Assembly: GCF_947502445.1 (NCBI RefSeq)
Contig: NZ_CANMZW010000001.1
Location: 1-64,000 of the forward strand
DNA: 64,000 nt
Direction: 5' to 3'
Source of the DNA: an uncultured Brevibacillus sp.
Lineage (GTDB): Bacteria > Bacillota > Bacilli > Brevibacillales > Brevibacillaceae
In this document: positions 62,599-64,000 of the stretch, one piece after another
How positions within the stretch are numbered: the first letter of the stretch is position 1
Layout: every line of letters starts with the position of its first letter
The notes under the pieces: model-generated
Databases searched by the model: none
What the model was told of the DNA's origin: nothing
What the model saw: the letters and a program-made list of their open reading frames with translations, nothing else
Made by a program: the position numbers and the translations under genes

Positions 62599-63105
62599 AT
62601 GAGCACTCAGGAGCACAAGGCTCTTTCACCAAAACAAGTAAGCTGCATGGTCATTACAGTTTCAGATACACGAACAGAAGAGACGGACAAGAGCGGACAG
62701 TTAATGAAGCAATTGTTGACGGAAGCAGGGCACGAGGCTATCTTGTATCGAATCGTAAAGGACGAGCCGGTACAGGTAATTGCTGCCATAGAGGAAGGCA
62801 TTTTACATAGCAGTGTTCAAGTTATTCTTCTGAATGGAGGAACAGGCATTTCTCCGCGGGATAATACGTTCGAGGCAGTCGCGGGTCTACTGGAGAAAGA
62901 GATGCCGGGATTTGGAGAACTGTTCCGCATGCTGAGCTTTACAGAGGACATCGGTTCAGCGGCTATGCTGAGTCGAGCAGTGGCTGGAACACGCCAAGGG
63001 AAGATGATCTTTTCTACACCGGGCTCGACTGGCGCTGTGCGTTTGGCGATGAACAGATTGATTGTTCCGGAGCTGGGACATGTCGTTCGGGAATTGAATC
63101 GGTAA
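62599..63105 (+). CDS. moaB: Molybdenum cofactor biosynthesis protein MoaB, 168 aa
   Basis: MogA/MoaB-fold protein that adenylylates molybdopterin before metal insertion by MoeA. The substrate-binding TGISPRDNTFEAVAGLLEKE follows ILLNGG, and MLSRAVAGTRQGKMIFSTPG is the second conserved block. GGAGGATGG precedes the ATG. It lies 14 kb from the cofactor island, so the pathway is split in two loci. Confidence 0.92.
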   Translation: MSTQEHKALSPKQVSCMVITVSDTRTEETDKSGQLMKQLLTEAGHEAILYRIVKDEPVQVIAAIEEGILHSSVQVILLNGGTGISPRDNTFEAVAGLLEKEMPGFGELFRMLSFTEDIGSAAMLSRAVAGTRQGKMIFSTPGSTGAVRLAMNRLIVPELGHVVRELNR

Positions 63106-63234
63106 GACGGAAATTTGCCGTTTTCTTGCCTCATATGGTACTGTTACGAAAGGAATCTGATCGGACATGTATAAAATCATCCACATAAGAGATGGTTTTT
63201 CGTGCCGGATAGTGCAAGGAGAGTAGAACCACAC

Positions 63235-64000
63235 ATGAAGATCTTACTATCAACGCTTAACGCGAAGTTTATTCACTCGTCGCTGGCTTTGCGATATTTG
63301 CGCAGCTACGCACAGTCGTCTTTTCCATCGATTGATCTGGTTGAATACACGATTAACGATGTGACCCTAAATGTGGTTGCGGACATTTACAAAAGACAGC
63401 CGGATGTTGTTGCATTTTCCTGTTACATCTGGAATATACGTGAGACATTAGACGTGATTCGCAATCTGAAAAAGGTATGCCCGGATTTGCCGATTATTCT
63501 CGGTGGTCCTGAGGTCACCTATGACGCGGATGAATGGATGAAAAAGCACCCCGAGATCGACGTGATTGCTATTGGGGAAGGGGAGCAAACCTTTCTGGAG
63601 CTGCTGCGGGTTTACCAGGAAGCTTTGGAAACCAAACAGCCTCCTCGATTGCGCGATGTAGCCGGAATCGCATACCGTGAAGGAGAATATGTACGTTTCT
63701 CCATGCCACGGGCACAGATCGAGGAGATGGACAGTATTCCATCCCCCTATGCGGACCATTTGGACGAGCTTAACAATCGTGTCGTCTATTTCGAAGCGTC
63801 TCGCGGCTGCCCATTCAAATGCCAATACTGTCTGTCCTCTATTGAGGATGGCGTACGCTACTTCAGCCTGGAGCGGGTAAAAGAAGAGCTGCAACGACTG
63901 ATTAACCATGGTGTGAAAACGATCAAGTTCGTTGACCGCACATTTAATATTAATAAAAAGTACGCGTTGGAAATTTTTCAATTTCTGATCGATAACCATA
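63235..64000 (+). CDS. B12-binding-domain radical SAM protein, partial
   Basis: The first 255 residues are present and the gene runs off the window. Residues 1-135 form a cobalamin-binding-type Rossmann domain (MKILLSTLNAKFIHSSLALR, PIILGGPEVTYDADEWM, VIAIGEGEQTFLELL). The radical SAM domain then begins with ASRGCPFKCQYCLSSIEDGV, carrying CxxxCxxC, and KFVDRTFNINKKYALEIF. GGAG lies about 12 bases before the ATG. Members methylate or rearrange diverse substrates; this one is unassigned. Confidence 0.88.
   Translation, partial: MKILLSTLNAKFIHSSLALRYLRSYAQSSFPSIDLVEYTINDVTLNVVADIYKRQPDVVAFSCYIWNIRETLDVIRNLKKVCPDLPIILGGPEVTYDADEWMKKHPEIDVIAIGEGEQTFLELLRVYQEALETKQPPRLRDVAGIAYREGEYVRFSMPRAQIEEMDSIPSPYADHLDELNNRVVYFEASRGCPFKCQYCLSSIEDGVRYFSLERVKEELQRLINHGVKTIKFVDRTFNINKKYALEIFQFLIDNH

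Noticed and set aside
1..64000. CRISPR array, tRNA or rRNA genes, prophage
   Set aside because: No regularly spaced long direct repeats, no cloverleaf-like CCA-ended segment and no phage structural genes were seen.

Overview
The window reads as chromosomal DNA of an aerobic, endospore-forming member of the Bacillales, most like Brevibacillus or a close relative (inference). The support is the spore genes gerQ, cwlJ and ytxC, T-box leaders in front of thrS and the ilv-leu operon, an infC gene starting with ATT behind a ribosomal-protein leader, the menaquinone gene mqnC of the futalosine route, and many Bacillus-type sigma-A promoters and hairpin-plus-T terminators. No tRNA, rRNA, CRISPR array or complete insertion sequence is visible.

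Layout. Positions 1-1600 hold an AT-rich patch with two unrecognised genes. Positions 1700-19850 form an accessory region: three amidohydrolases (two are cytosine-deaminase-like paralogues), four paralogous family-5 solute-binding lipoproteins with no transporter membrane subunit or ATPase, and a likely stub of a nucleobase permease. It is interrupted by a decayed chemoreceptor, an SDR, an ECF sigma factor with a DUF4179 partner, ilvE and several gene relics. Five promoters here share a precise architecture: an asymmetric motif GTAAAGATNNTGMAAA repeated in tandem at 21 bp, then a -10 box 35-36 bp after the second copy. This ties the amidohydrolases and binding proteins into one apparently undescribed regulon. 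Positions 19950-27550 hold assorted genes (Nudix, MFS, Eis-like GNAT, PilZ, an HTH-DUF2087-GIY-YIG fusion) and the cwlJ-gerQ spore-germination pair. Positions 27640-31510 are a MerR-acyl-CoA synthetase-acyl-CoA dehydrogenase operon behind a LiuR-like palindrome. Then follow dedA, mqnC, ytxC and T-box-thrS.

Positions 37480-48790 are a tungsten/molybdenum cofactor island. On the minus strand lie an HTH regulator with a periplasmic-binding-protein-like domain, the tungstate transporter tupABC and moeB. On the plus strand lie a tungsten aldehyde ferredoxin oxidoreductase and then moeA, a moeA-binding-domain fusion and moaA. Between them, on the minus strand, lie moaD and an unknown 90-residue gene. 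A phased 10-bp repeat array sits in the divergent promoter between the regulator and the oxidoreductase.

Positions 48800-64000 are mostly core metabolism: infC-rpmI-rplT, cysH-sat, ilvBN-ilvC-leuA-leuB, ktrB-like, a MocR regulator, moaB, and the start of a B12-binding radical SAM gene cut by the window end. Two otherwise intact genes (acyl-CoA synthetase and PilZ) carry single-base frame breaks that are either real or assembly errors.
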